A stretch of 64,000 nt of DNA. Source: Chloranthus sessilifolius (taxonomy: Eukaryota > Streptophyta > Magnoliopsida > Chloranthales > Chloranthaceae). The notes beneath the pieces are model-generated. The model ran no database searches. It was not told the DNA's origin and saw only the letters and a program-made list of their open reading frames with translations. Where the stretch lies: the NCBI GenBank assembly GCA_021018995.1, contig CM037596.1, positions 100,485,416-100,549,415 on the forward strand, in the 5' to 3' direction. The translations under genes and the position numbers were made by a program. Shown in pieces: positions 1 through 12,289 of this stretch (position 1 is the first letter of the stretch; every line of letters begins with the position of its first letter).

Positions 1-279
1 GTAAGATGCCTATTTTGTAACTTAACCCAAGTCACATGCCTATTTTGTAACTTATTTTTGTCTTAAGATCACATTTTTGACTTAATGTAATAGATCTTCT
101 AACATTATGTTCGATCAGCTGATCACATGCCTATTTTATTAACAATATTTCATAATTTGATCGACGCAGACACGCATAAAGTAAATTACAATATATATTG
201 ACAAAAATAAATTATATATTGTCAAAAATAATAGCTATGTTGATAAAAATAAGTTTAATTGTACATGAAAAACTTACTT

Positions 280-3200
280 TAGAGCCACATTGAATTTCGT
301 GGTGGTTCTTGGCCCTCATGATTATCGTCATCATCGGTGCGCGAGCTTTTCGGCCTTTGCCTATAATGTTGCCCATATTGATACCCATGATTATATGTGC
401 CCCCTTGAAACTGAGGCTCGATTAGCATGCGTAAAGGCCGATCCTCCAAAAATCTGACCAACGAAGTCATATGGCTCCGAATAGGTTTGTTGTGGCTGGT
501 AGTATGGGTTACTAGTTGCTGAATCTTCGGTATTTTGCAAACTGAATCCCCCGAAGTTAGAAGTCATGTAACCCATATCCGTATCATCTTGTGGTGGTGG
601 TGGTGGTGGTGTTTGATATGATCCCGACGCTCCTCTTCCTTCAACCCCTCCCATTCTAAATGTAGGAGTGTCGAACTGTGTTAACGGCGTCGAGTCATCG
701 TCCCATGCCGCCATATCTCTATAAGGATCAGAGGTACCAGCTTCCTCCCCTCCACCACTAGTGCCAACATCCCCTCCACCATCATGCCCTCCACCATCAT
801 CCTCACCACTCCCATCATCACTACCGGGCTGCGTTTCGTCATCAGATCCAACCACTGAATGACGATTCAATCTTCTTTTCCGCCTCGGTGGTTGGGAAGC
901 CTGCTGCTCCGCTATCTTTCAGCATTGTCCAGCCATTCAGTGCTCTCACTATCCAAGACTGACTCTTCTCTCTCTTCGATCCATTCATTCAAAGGGTCAT
1001 CCTCCTCGAATATATAATCTAACTGGATGGAATCAAAATAATCACCGTCTGCAAGGTAGAATCTGATAGATGAATTAGTATAATATGTAAGTAAGACTTC
1101 ATATAATTGAGGATCTAAGACTTCATGTAATTGCTTACCACGGTTGGTCCTCTGTATATTCCTGACCCTTAATCGCATATTGTAGTGGCAGTAGACTAAC
1201 TTTTTCAATCGGTCCATAGTTAGTCTATTCCTTGTCTTAGTATGAATCAAAGAGAAAGTGCTCTAATTCCGCTTGCAGTTGGACGAGGAACACGTTTGCG
1301 ACAATACCCTCATTGCTACCCGCCTCAATATCGGATCATCACCTTCATAATGCATCCACCAATCAGCGGGTTTGTCGTGTTTAATTTGGGATTGCGCCAA
1401 CGGGGTCCCAAATGACCCATGTCTCTTGCGAAATATGTCAATCTATAAAGATGAAACACAGTAAGGCACATATCAATAAATAGATGATAATATCACATGA
1501 CATTTGACTTATTACTTATAAGGTATGATACTATGATCACTCACATCTCTTATGGCTTGGCCTTGGTCCGCCAACTCAGGGAGCATTCTTTGGATTACAT
1601 TGAGCAAACCGGTAGACACTTCATCGAAGATTGCTTTCATTTCGGCGTCATAGTGCTACACATCAAATATGAGCAATATCATCGATATGAAAATAATGAA
1701 TAAATAAATAAAAATCACTACATAATTGTGCAACATGTTATACCTGCTGCATGCAAGTACTGGTGAAATTGTGCATCCCACCTCTTGTCGATAATCGCCC
1801 AGTATCGTTTATATTTTGTAGGGCATTTAGTTTTTATAGCCAATTTTGCCTTATCCATTGACTCATAAACGTACCCCATCGTTGGTTTGTCATCACCATC
1901 AACCAATCTCAACACTTGCACCAACGGGGTAGTGACGGCGATCAGGTGGTCGAGTTATCCTAAATCAGATCAGTCAAGAACTTCATGTTGATTCCATTCT
2001 TCCGACGACACCATGCTTTTCAGCTCACGCCTATATCTAGCCAAACTCTGTAGGGCTAAGAACTGTGTTGCAAAACGTGTAATCGCAGGTCGGAGCAACT
2101 CATTGTTCGTGAAGGCTCTCATTAAATTGACCAGCTTGTCACTGTTGTACAGGTAGGAAGTAATCGTTCTTCCCTTTTGAATAGTTGTCTGTGCCTTGCT
2201 TCTCTTTCCTAAATCCTCAAGAATGAGGTCCACGCAATGTGCGGCACACGGGGTCCAGTACAGGTGACGTCTCTTCGCCATTAGTTTTAATCCAGCGGCT
2301 TTGTAGTTTGCCGCATTGTCATTGTCTGCCACCTTCCAACCTCATGAACTACCATATCCATTAGTTTAAAGAGGTAGTCGGCCAATCTTTACGTGTTCGA
2401 AGCATCAATCGATTTCAAAAATCTTGTCCAAGATCAGTAAACCAAAAAGTTTATCAAGATCTTCTTTGTGGGACCAGTCCATCCATCGCACATAATTGTG
2501 CAACCTCTTTCATCCCATACATCCTCAAAGCTCTGTACATAGGCAGTTATCTCATCGTACTCATCTGTTAGTAAGGGTCCAGATATCTCATATGGAGAAG
2601 GCTTTTTTAACTCGTGGACCAACTTCTGCACTTGTATCAATCATGCTTTTGAAGTACCATGTAGTCCGCTACTTGGCTCGAATGTGGTTGTATAAAAAAC
2701 TTGACAATGGATTTTCCAAGCTTCTTCCCCATTTTTGCAAGTGAGATTGCACTCAATTTGGTTTGTTTAGAGCTTTCAGTGCGATACATGAATGGATCCA
2801 TGGGGGCTGTAGTACGGCCTATAATCCCTCCCAGATGCTGCCCTACGCAACCCGACAGTCTGCTCAACATCCTCATCAACATCAACAACATGTGGCCTAT
2901 GACTAGATCCACCACCGTGCGAGGCATGGATGGACCCCTCAACCTTGACTCAAACCGATAATCGGCTTCTTCACTGATCTCGTATTTGCTAGCACTCTCT
3001 CTCATAGCTCTGCTATCTGCTCATCCTCATCCTCATCATCCTCGTGCACTGATGTAAAGCGTGGATCGGCCTCTGATTCTCTCATACATTTCCTATCACG
3101 ATCGGCGACTTTTTCTTTCCCTTTGCGCTTGTAAACTAGCTCGATATTTTCTTTTACCTCTCTGGGTACACTAGGACACCCTCTTGTCTCTCCTTTACAT

Positions 3201-3330
3201 GAGCAGATGCTCCTTTAATCGTGTGATACCTCCTCCCGAGTTTTTCCACAAAGATTACATTGAATCTGGAGTCTATTACCATCTATTCTTTGTACCATAT
3301 TGCCACCTTTGGATCATCGAACGTACCATA
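280..3330 (-). pseudogene. hAT transposase pseudogene (BED finger, DUF659, C-terminal dimerisation region)
   Basis: Read on the minus strand from about 3330 down, the pieces follow the order of plant BED-DUF659-hAT transposases. A BED-like finger lies at about 3160-3300 (C-N-L-C-G-K, then K-E-H-L and C-P-S-V-P-R-E-V in changing frames). Acidic linkers lie near 3000-3060. DUF659 covers 2434-2640 (I-M-C-D-G-W-T-G-P-T, N-F-L-V-Y) and 1970-2332 (A-N-Y-K-A-A-G, W-T-P-C-A-A-H-C-V-D). A middle segment at 1718-1924 has G-Y-V-Y-E-S-M-D-K-A and R-W-D-A-Q-F-H. The C-terminal helix lies at 912-1250 (I-H-T-K-T-R-N-R-L). An acidic, glycine-rich tail with D-D-D-S-T-P-L-T-Q-F-D is at 391-870. Stops and frame changes separate the segments, so it cannot make one protein. 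The DNA-cutting role is known for the family; here it is dead. Confidence 0.85.
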
Positions 3331-3469
3331 TTTATTTATTTCACCTACATAAATGAGCAAACGATTGAAAATAAACATCTAATTTACACTTAAAAATAAA
3401 ATTTACAAGAGTAAACATCTAATTTACACTTGAAAATAAAATTTATTTTTTAATTATTGCTATTTTAAA

Positions 3470-4010
3470 ATATCAGTTATATTTATCAAATTTATTTGAT
3501 ATTATTATAATTTTGAATATTTATTTGATATTATTATAATTTATGGATGTTTTTGATATTATTTTAATTTATGAATATTTATTTGATATTATTATAATAT
3601 ATAAATGTTTATTTGATATTATTTTAATTTATGAATATTTATTTGATATTATTATAATTTATTAATGTTTATTTGATATTATTATAATTTTTTAATGTTT
3701 ATTTCATATTATTTTAATTTTTGAATATTTATTTGATATTATTTTAATTTATGAATATTTATTTGATATTATTATAATTTATTAATGTTTATTTGATATT
3801 ATTATAATTTTTTAATGTTTATTTGATATTATTTTAATTTTTGAATATTTATTTGATATTATTTTAATTTTTGAATATTTATTTGATATTATTTTAATTT
3901 ATGAATATTTATTTGATATTATTATAATTTATTAATGTTTATTTGATATTATTTTAATTTATGAATATTTATTTGATATTATTATAATTTTTAAATATTT
4001 ATTTGAAATT
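3470..4010. repeat. About 18 tandem copies of a 30-bp AT-rich unit
   Basis: The unit is close to TTTATTTGATATTATTATAA followed by TTTATGAATG, repeated head to tail with single-base changes and a few half units. It lies between the hAT transposase 5' end and the self-complementary arrays and is part of the same element by position. No coding sense. Confidence 0.85.
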
Positions 4011-4039
4011 TATTCCATATTATTCTAAAATTTTATGGG

Positions 4040-5146
4040 ACATATCCCATAATATAAATTATTTTAATTATATGTGACAGTCACATATAATCAATATGGG
4101 TCACATATAATTAAATTTATTATTAAAATTAATATGGGTCACATATAATTTAATATGTGACCCATAAATTTAATTATATGTGACCTATATTAATTTTAAT
4201 AATAAATTTAATTATATGTGACCCATATTGACCTTATTATTTTATTAATTATATGTGACCCATATGATATGTGACCCATATTGATTACATGTGACCCTTA
4301 ATTATAATTATTTATATTATTTTTGACCTATCAATTTAAATATTTTAAATGGGGTCACATATAATTATTTTTGACCCATCATATTATTTTTGACCCATTA
4401 TTTATATTATTTTTAATTAATTTAAATATTTTAAATTATTTTAAATAATATTAATTATTTTAAATAATTTAAATAATTAATATTATAGGTAAATGATAAA
4501 TTTACCTATAATATTAATTAATATTAAGGGTAGATCTACACTAAATTAGTGTAGATCTACACTTAATTAGTGTAGATCTACACTTAAAAAGGGTAGATCT
4601 ACATTTATTTAGTGTAGATCTACCTTATTTAAAGGTAGATCTACACTAAATTAGTGTAGATCTACCTTATTTTAGGAAATAAAATGAAATACACGTACCT
4701 TCCACGTTGATCCCGTGATATTTGGCGCCGATTTATGGTGTAAATAATCAAAAAAGAAGTGAGGAAGAAGAGGTTTACCCGACTTTTAAGTCGGGTCTAT
4801 GGTGGGACCCACCGGAAAATTCAAATTATCGGACGATAATTTGAAATTATCGGACGATAATTTGAAATTATCGGACGATAATTTGAAATTATCGTCCGAT
4901 AAATTCAAATTATCGTCTGATACGAACGATAATTTCAAATTATCGTTCGTATCGGACGATAATTTGGTTTTTCCTTTATTTTTCTGATTTTACACTTATT
5001 ATCGGACGATATTTTGTCCGTATCGGACGATAATTTCATTATTTCACTGATGGTACGATACATAGGGTATGTATCGTACCGTTCACGTCCAAAACCGATA
5101 CGTATTGTCCGATATGTATCGGTATCGGACGATATTTTGACCCATG
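4040..5146. repeat. Successive arrays of self-complementary motifs (hAT subterminal region)
   Basis: Four motif classes follow each other. ATATGTGACCCATAT-like units lie at about 4045-4400. GTAGATCTAC units separated by ACTAATTTAGT lie at 4525-4675. TTATCGGACGATAA spaced by TTTGAAA lies at 4815-4970. GTATCGGACGATA units lie at 4995-5135 and run into the terminus. Each motif is its own reverse complement, so the stretch can fold into many hairpins. hAT transposases are known to bind repeated subterminal motifs; that these are such sites is inference. Confidence 0.7.
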
Positions 5147-6516
5147 GGTATGTTTCTCCATATATTTCTGCCGCCAGGCTGCAAAATGAGTGCAGTTTGT
5201 TTTGTGATCTGTCGGGATTCCTTGACGGGCTAACTCCTAACGGAGATGGTGGGGAGACAAGATTCTGGAGTTATGGGACAGAAATCATGAAGTCTTTCTA
5301 CAGTTTCTGGTATTGGTGATCGCTAATTTCTTTCAATTAAACTACCATATGGAGTAATAACCCCTCCAAGAGTATTGATTTTCTGTTGACTGGATTTTGA
5401 TAAGAGCCTCACCATCGATAACCTACTACATAGGGAACTATATCTCACTAATAGACGTGCAATGTGCTTCAGGAACAAGTGCATCTACCATCGACTTTTG
5501 GATTGTGAGGTTGCATTCACAATTCGGCCTGTGTTTTATCATTGTTTGGGGTGATGTCGTGTGAAGGTCGTGTTTTGAGATGCTAAGGTGGTGAGCTTGC
5601 TTTCTACATTGTGGGATAAGCGACAATTTATGGGTTGTATGACTTGAAAGAACTGAGAGATCTTTCCATGAAACTCAAAGTCTGTTGTCGAGGGGTGATG
5701 TCGTGTGTGTGTGAAGGTCGTGTTTTGAGGTGTTAAGGTGGTGAGCTTGCTTTCTAGATTGTGGGATAAGCAACAATTTATGGGCTACATACATGGCTTG
5801 AAAGAATTGAAATCTTTTCATGAAACTCAAAGTCTGTTGTCGAGTTTTGTGAAAGAGATGAAGTAAATTGTAGCCTTTTTCTTGGTTCGCTCACATTTGT
5901 AGCTTGTTACATGCACCTATTCGTGGTTCGAAACTAGCCTAATTGTAAATATTGTTTTATAGAAGAGGAGGGGTTTTCGACAACCCATTTGCTTGTCTAG
6001 TAGAAAAGAGGGATTTGTGGTCTTTCAGTGTACAACGGGAAAAGTCTCCGATTTTTAAACGTTTTGTATTAATTGTGATTTTATTCATCAAATGCATTAG
6101 TTGAGAAATGACAGTTATCTAAAAAAAGCGTCACTTTTCAAATAAATTGCAAACATCATGATTTAATCGTGATATATTTAAAAAAATGTTACATAGTTTT
6201 GTTGAAGAAAAATGAGAAGTCAAACGTATTAAAAGTTTAAAGCCTTAACTTATCCCTCTCATCTTTGTCTCTCCTTCTCGTTTCTTCTCATCCCATGGTG
6301 AGTTGGTGAAGAAGAGGAAATATATAAAATTTATCTCTTCATTATTATTAACAAACATTTTCTATTTATATATTTTTTAATTTTAATGCTTTTGTTCTTC
6401 TTTTTTTTTTTTTTAAATTTCCCCTTACTGACATTTCTCGACTTTGTCACTATGATACGGTGAGTGGCAGCGACGAATTGCTTTTGTGGAGGGCCTTGAG
6501 TGAGATGGCATTGTGA
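5147..6516. repeat. Non-coding stretch with a 144-bp tandem duplication at 5551-5843
   Basis: Two head-to-tail copies of about 144 bp start at 5551 and 5695 (both open with GTGATGTCGTGTG) and end near 5843. They differ by scattered substitutions and a short GT expansion in the second copy. No gene is recognisable in the rest of 5147-6516. Confidence 0.7.
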
Positions 6517-7462
6517 TGGGGAACGCCAAGTTCGAGCGCCTTAGATTTGAGGCCACAACAGATTTTCATCTTCAGAAAGGCCTAAAAAGGACACAAGCCC
6601 GAATGCTACAATTTGGAAAAAAAAAACCCATCATTGATGAACAGTGCCACGTCTGTGAACAGTGATAGGCGTTCGTGATTTTGAGCCCTCACTATTCCTA
6701 GGCGACGGACGTCCATGAAAATTTCCGCCCCAACGACAGAATCTTCTATTTTATGCGGGAAATTACCTTTTTTAAGTCTTTTATTATTATTAGGACTATT
6801 TATTTTCAATTATTAAGTGGTTGCCTGTATAAGTCGTAAATACAATTTAATTAGTTATTGACTATTTTGAATGCATTATTGTTTGAATATTCTTCTTCCC
6901 GATGTGGGTTTGGTGTGAGGTCAAGGGAGTGATTCCCTACCGTTATCTTTTGGTATCTATTTTCTTTTGATATTTTAATAGCTCTGCTATCTATCAATCT
7001 CTGTTTTGCTTTAAACCTTGATCAACTTGCTTTGTACCATAATCTATTAGTTTCTTTTTGATCTCAAAACCATAAACCTTTTCTAAAACCCCAAATCCAT
7101 CAGAGCCATAAACCTATCCCGAAACCATAAACCTATTACAAAACCATAAACCTGTTCCAAACCCTAAATCCATCCCAAAACCCTCGTCTGAACCTGTAAA
7201 TCTACATTGGATTGACGACGAACGCAAAAGCTTGGAAAAGCTAGAGTTCTATCTCTAGGCTCGAGCCCCCGCCTCAAATCCAACGCGACTTGCGCATCGG
7301 ACTGGACTCTAGCCGGATTTAGCATGATTTGCCTATCGGATATTTAAAACCTTAAGGTATCTAGTTAATTTTGAGATTAAGCTTGAATTAATTTTATTTA
7401 ATTTCGGCCAAACTGCATTAAATCATTAATCACACATTTTAGGGTTACTGTCCCACGTGACA
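6517..7462. mobile_element. Solo-LTR-like fossil related to the LTRs of the 11322-15150 element
   Basis: The stretch opens TGGGGAACGCC and ends near TCCCACGTGACA. It shares with the LTRs at 11322 and 14326, in the same order, the GAACAGTGCCAC block, the AAGTCTTTTATTATT block, the GGTTGCCTGTATAA block and the terminal TTAGGGTTACTGTCCCACG block. No clear target duplication was found. It is an older relative of that LTR family. Confidence 0.5.
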
Positions 7463-8300
7463 TTGGCACCTGTTGGACACCTTAACTAAAGACATCTTTT
7501 AGGCTGTTGGGATCTCCGTTGGCCTTCTTGGTGTCAGTGGTCATTTGCAGCCCTTTTTTTTGTAATTTATTCCATTTTTTGTTTGGCCTGTTGGGCCTGT
7601 TGGGCCTGTTTTGTGGTTTTGGAGAAGTATATTGCTTTTTGTACCCTCATTTTCTTTATTTTTAATGAATTTCTTTATCGATGAAAGAGATAAGATCCTT
7701 TACCCTCCCAAGTTCGTATATAATCAGTTTCTTTAGGGAATTTCCTTAAAGAAGTCAGTCAGATTAGAAGGTTTCAATTCCATGCGCATCTCCACTCTTT
7801 CACACCATCTGGTAATATTTTTAAGGGTTTAAACAAATTTTGTTGAAATCCATTAGCCTCAAACTTTATCAACTTCAAGAATAATTTCTATCCGTCTGGA
7901 AATTCAACCACCATCTCCAAGTACGCTACCTCTGGACTTCTCTCCCTTGTAATCAATACACCATACCCACCTCATAATTCCTCAATTAATTCGTAACTTT
8001 TTAGAGCTGAATCATTACAAGTGAAAGCTGAGTTACATTATACCCTTTGTCTGAAGCCAAAATTGGATCAGTTCCATAAGACATAGAAGAAGCAATCTTT
8101 TTAAGATAATGAGTTTGTCAATAGAAATGAATCGACACTAGACACAATAAGTACACATGGTACGAATTTTGTTAAGAGGTTAGGCACTTTCCAGAGCACA
8201 AGTACAAGGCAAGCTCTTGACCCTGGAGGTCGTACAAGTAGCAGGAGACACCTTTAGTAATGACAAATCATGTTCTTCCCCCATTAGATCAGTATCTAGC
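7463..8300. other. No gene; possible LINE 3' end at 7480-7690
   Basis: Around 7620-7690 the text TTTTTGTACCCTCATTTTC followed by a TTTTTAATGAATTTC block resembles the 3' ends of plant L1 LINEs on the plus strand. The remainder shows no coding sense or clear repeat. Confidence 0.25.
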
Positions 8301-8319
8301 CCTCAGCCTAAGGCCATCA

Positions 8320-8725
8320 GTATACGACCCAAGAGGTTGTTCAGTATTGTGGCACAAGATGTCAGTTGGGCCTTAGTATGAGGCCCAAGAGGTCGTCCAG
8401 TATTGTGACATAAGATGTCACTTTGTTGGGCATTAGTTAATGACCCAAGAGGTCGTTCAGTATTGTGGCACAAGATGTCATTCAGTTCAAGAGTTTACTT
8501 GGTAAAGCACATAAGTTGTCACACAAGAGGTCACTCAGTCTACTGCAAGTCGTCACTTAACGGGGGAAGCAATTCAATACCCAGTAATATGGTTCAAGAG
8601 TTTACTTGGTAAAGCACATAAGTTGTCACACAAGAGGTCACACAGTCTACTGCAAGTCGTCACTTAACGGGGGAAGCAATTCAATACCCAGTAATATGGT
8701 TCAAGAGTTTACTTGGTAAAGCACA
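8320..8725. repeat. Two adjoining tandem repeats (about 58 bp x3, 107 bp x2)
   Basis: A unit containing CCCAAGAGGTCGTTCAGTAT starts at 8326, 8382 and 8442. A second, 107-bp unit opening TTCAAGAGTTTACTTGGTAA starts at 8486 and 8593, with a partial third copy at 8700. The two halves share the phrases ACAAGATGTCA and ACACAAGAGGTCA, so the second may derive from the first. Confidence 0.75.
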
Positions 8726-8794
8726 TGAGTTGTGATACAAGATGGTCACTCAAAATTGCAGTGCATGAGCATTGATTAGCATAGTTATACCTTG

Positions 8795-9070
8795 TCTCAC
8801 ACGGCATTTTTCATCAAACTCACTTTGTGTTTGCCTTCTCCCGAACAAAATGGAGTAGCCGAGCGCAAAAACAGACATCTCCTTCCGGTTGCTCGTTGTC
8901 GTCCCAAGGAAATGAATGTTCTTAATCTCCCTCTTTTAGTATTCGTCTACCCAACCTTCGGGCAAAAGCGCTCTAAGGAGGGCCCATCCCATAAAAGAAG
9001 TGAGCCAACTTGCTATCCATGTCGTCACCGTAACTTCTGATGTCCTGCCCAAACCAGAAGTCGTCGAGCT
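8795..9070 (+). mobile_element. Ty1/copia integrase fragment, fossil
   Basis: The translated stretch contains S-P-E-Q-N-G-V-A-E-R-K-N-R-H-L-L, the hallmark at the end of the copia integrase core. It is a short, broken remnant, and no matching LTR pair is evident around it. Confidence 0.8.
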
Positions 9071-10000
9071 GGGATGGGGCTATGATAAATAGTCAATTGT
9101 TTACCTTACCGTTGTTTCCTACTTTTCTTTTAGTTAATGTGGCAAATGAGTCTTTCAGTCAATTGGCCTTTAAGCCTTAACTTTCATCTTCATAATAATA
9201 ACAAATAACAATGAAAAAAAAGAGAATAGAATATACATAGAATAAGGTTTGGGGATTGGTTGATGTAAATAAAAAAAATATTAAAATTAATTGCTCTTCA
9301 CCATTATCTTCACTGTTAATAACTAAGGAGATCCTTGCTTCGAGTGATCTTTCGAAGCTCTTCTTGGACGTAGGTAATTTCATGCATCAAACTTCTCAGC
9401 TACGTGCTGGATGACCTGAAGTGTTTCTTTGATATCATCATAGAATGGTTCACTTTGTTTACTGTTGTGGATTTTTCAGCGAAAATCGAACTTATTAACC
9501 ACTTGTAGCAGGTTTTAGATATGTCAAGATGATAAGAAGAAATAGAAGTCGGGAAACAAGAATTATGTTCAAAAGGACTGCCAACTGATTAGAGGAAACC
9601 ATCATCAGCATCAGCATCAGCATCATCCTCATGGCCTTGTTCTAACGATGGATTAAAAGAAACACATACAGAATTTTTTTTCAAGTCCTGCTTGAAACAA
9701 AATTCATAGATATCTATGTTTGAAAGGAGCGCTCAATCAATTAAAAGAAAATCATCATCATCATTGCTTTTCCCAATGATGGATTAAAAGAAACACATCA
9801 GAAAAAAATTTCAAGTCCTACTTGAAATAGAAATCATAGATATTTATTACTCATGTTAGATAAGACTTTTTATCATGCTAGTTGTTGCTAATTTTTTTGT
9901 TTTTCAAAGATAGTTATTTGTCCCTTGAATCTGCTGCATGTCAAGCTTTGTTATAATACTCGGTATTCTTTTTTCTTTCCTGCATCCAAAATGTCAAATG
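9071..10000. repeat. Non-coding stretch with a diverged tandem duplication at 9590-9850
   Basis: Two copies of about 135 bp, each starting with a CATCATCAGCATC-like microsatellite and continuing GATGGATTAAAAGAAACACA, then TTTCAAGTCCT and ACTTGAAA, lie at about 9590-9725 and 9745-9850. No gene recognised. Confidence 0.55.
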
Positions 10001-11321
10001 ATTACTGTTCCCATGCAGGATGGAAATAAAATGTGATACAACTTAGTCATATCTTTTACTGACGAGTATATAAACTAAAAGTTGTGTTGGCCTGTGCGTG
10101 TACCTTTTACTAGTGTTCTCTCGACAGCTTGTACCGTTTCAACGCACTTGGAACTTCTTTACTTGACATTTCTAGACATGTACAGAAAGCGTTCTGCAGT
10201 GCCATTAAAATGCTTCTTCTATCATGAATTCATGATAAATTGAGATTTCCCTTTTGTGAAACTTTGCGTTGTTGTGGCAGCTATTTTATGGGTAATCATA
10301 GTAATAGGAATGGCATGAAGGATTGTGGAGTGACAGAATTTAGTGCTGCTGCTGATGATGATGATATTATTAATTTATATGATTATGCTAAATATATTAT
10401 TAAAGAACTGGATGGATTACAAGGAAATATAATACATTTATCAGTGCAACCAGGTGCCCTAAAAAGAAGCTGCTGGTCAAGACAACAGGAAAGACTCCAT
10501 GTTAATCTGACTCCCTCTTACTTGGGTATTCTCACTTAACTCACAGAAGTCGTATGTTTGGAACCTTGTGGAGAGGCTGACGTCCTCTTAAGATATGCCA
10601 GACTGCCAATCTGACATTTGCGGCACCAGTCAGACCAGGAAAGGCTGTACCTCTACCAAAGCATAAACATGTTGACAACTTTAAGTGGAACTTCTAGTTA
10701 GGTTTGTCCATTAGCTGTGTGATTGTGTTGAGCAGAAGGCGGCCATGTTTAGAATGGACTGAATGGTGTTCACAACGACCGAGTTTATGATGGGCAGCAT
10801 ATAGAAATTTGGCGTCTGTAAGTAGTACTTCTAGTTAGGTTTTTTCGTTACAGATTGCATTGAGCAAGAAGAAGTTGGCCTTCTTGAGAATGGAATGAAT
10901 TATGTTCACAACGATCAAGATTATAATGGGAAGCATATAAAAATTTGGAGGGTAGAAATGATAAAGAATTTTGATTTGCTGAGGCAATCTTGAGGAAGCT
11001 CTCCGTATTTGTAAAGTAGATTGCAAAAAAATGTTGGCTGATGGATGCTGGCTGCCGTATGACATGTTGCATACTTATATGCAAATCGATGGAAAGTTGT
11101 ATATCATTGTCAATAATGGCAGAAGTGCTGAAAATATGGTCTTTTAGGAAATGATGGACAAATTAAGTTGAAGACTGAAATGTAATCCAGGAATAGAAAG
11201 CTTTCCTGGTTTGAAGAAGGTGATGAGGTACCTGTTTCCTCATGGTATTTAGTTATTCCTTTAGGAATGGTTATTAAAATTTCATGTCCGTGTGTCATGT
11301 ATTACTTTGATGGGACTATAA
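10000..11321 (+). mobile_element. Degraded Ty3/gypsy remnant with aspartic-protease trace
   Basis: At about 11110-11150 the plus strand reads N-N-G-R-S-A-E-N-M-V, matching the protease signature D-x-G-S-A-E-N-M-V of plant gypsy elements, followed by E-G-D-E-V-P-V and V-I-K-I-S-C-P-C. The open stretch at 10240-10539 is not recognised and may belong to the same remnant. A tandem duplication of about 135 bp (10676-10810, 10815-10950) lies inside. The piece is broken and old. It stops exactly where the gag-only LTR element begins. Confidence 0.55.
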
Positions 11322-12189
11322 TGGGGACATCCGACAAGATAAGACGGAGGAAAAAATACGCAAAGAGAAAGCAAGAGAAAAAGAAAGGAATAAGCGACGT
11401 CCACAGCCTGTTGTGAACAGTGCCACAGCGTGCTGTGAACAGTACCACAATGCGCCGTGGACAACTCCGTCTAGCGATGGGATTTTTTTTTTTTTTTTGC
11501 GAAAACTTGCCTTTTTAATCTTTTATTATTTTAGGATTTTTTATTTTGAGTTAATTAATTGTTGCCTATATAAAGGTATTGTAAGCACTTTATTAAGAAG
11601 TTGATTGATTATTGAATGAAAAGGGAGTTGCTTTTGTGCAAACTCTAGAAAGCTTGAGAAGAGTTTTCAACCGATGGAGTGAATCCTTCAAACCTTGAGG
11701 AGTGAGTAATTGTTTCTCGTGCAACTTGGTGCGAAACCGATGTACAGCCGTGGTGTGAAGCCTTGGAAAGCTATCCCTTTTATTTATGTCTTTCTAGATT
11801 ATTGTCAGGTAATATCTTCCTTATTTCCATTGATAAAAAGATAAAAAATCCTAGAACCTTATTCCTTGATATCTTTAATTTTTCCCTTTTATTGAGCTAT
11901 TTCTTCAAGTTTTATTTTATCCAAAATCCCTGAGGAGTCAAGAGACGATATTGTAATTATCACTTGATGCCCTAAACTAGTACGAAACTCGAGTTCCTTC
12001 ATCAGAACCATTTTTCTAGATCGGGAGATCTTCATGCATGTGAATGCTAACATGAATTAATCGAACTGTTTTATTGAATTCATCGAATTAATTTTGTGTT
12101 GCGTGATTTTGAATATTTCCACTATTCAATTCATTCTAAAGTTGATACCAAATTCGCATATTAGGGTTTTAGCGTTTTGTCCCACGTCA
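11322..12189 (+). repeat. 5' LTR of the gag-only element
   Basis: It begins TGGGGACATCC and ends near GTCCCACGTCA. It aligns with 14326-15150 across its whole length: the GCAAAGAGAAAGCAAGAGAA block, the TTGCCTATATAAA TATA-like block, the GAAAGCTTGAGAAGAGTTTTC block and the final ATTAGGGTTTTAGC block. Confidence 0.8.
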
Positions 12190-12193
12190 ATTT

Positions 12194-12205
12194 TGGTATC
12201 AAAGC
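12194..12205 (+). other. Primer-binding site (initiator tRNA-Met type)
   Basis: TGGTATCAAAGC directly follows the 5' LTR and differs by one base from TGGTATCAGAGC, the usual plant initiator tRNA-Met primer-binding site. This places the LTR boundary and gives the plus orientation. Confidence 0.75.
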
Positions 12206-12289
12206 TAAGTTTTTAGTTTAGGGCTCTCCGTGTTCATATAGGTTTTAGGGTTTATTTCTTTCCATTTCAAATTTATCTTACACGATCTA

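Larger units (their letters stand above)
1..5146 (-). mobile_element. hAT-superfamily DNA transposon, broken, left end outside window
   Basis: The stretch holds a decayed transposase on the minus strand (about 280-3330) followed, on its 5' side, by 1.7 kb of short tandem and self-complementary repeats. The right end reads ATTTTGACCCATG at 5134-5146, so the terminal repeat seen from outside is CATGGGTCAAAAT. That nearly equals the terminus CATGGATCAAAAT of the MITE at 40678-40903, which has 8-bp target duplications. The candidate target duplication here is ggtatgtt (5147-5154); its partner should lie left of the window. Superfamily is seen from the protein; the exact right end is inference. 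Confidence 0.75.

Noticed and set aside
391-870. Long open frame on the minus strand as a separate gene
   Set aside because: It is the acidic tail of the hAT transposase; the D-D-S-T-P-L-T-Q-F-D phrase is typical of that family.
4799-4987. Repetitive protein with K-L-S-D-D-N units
   Set aside because: It is a by-product of the TTATCGGACGATAA array read in one frame.
10240-10539. 99-residue open frame as a host gene
   Set aside because: No family recognised, no splice context, and it lies among gypsy remnants.
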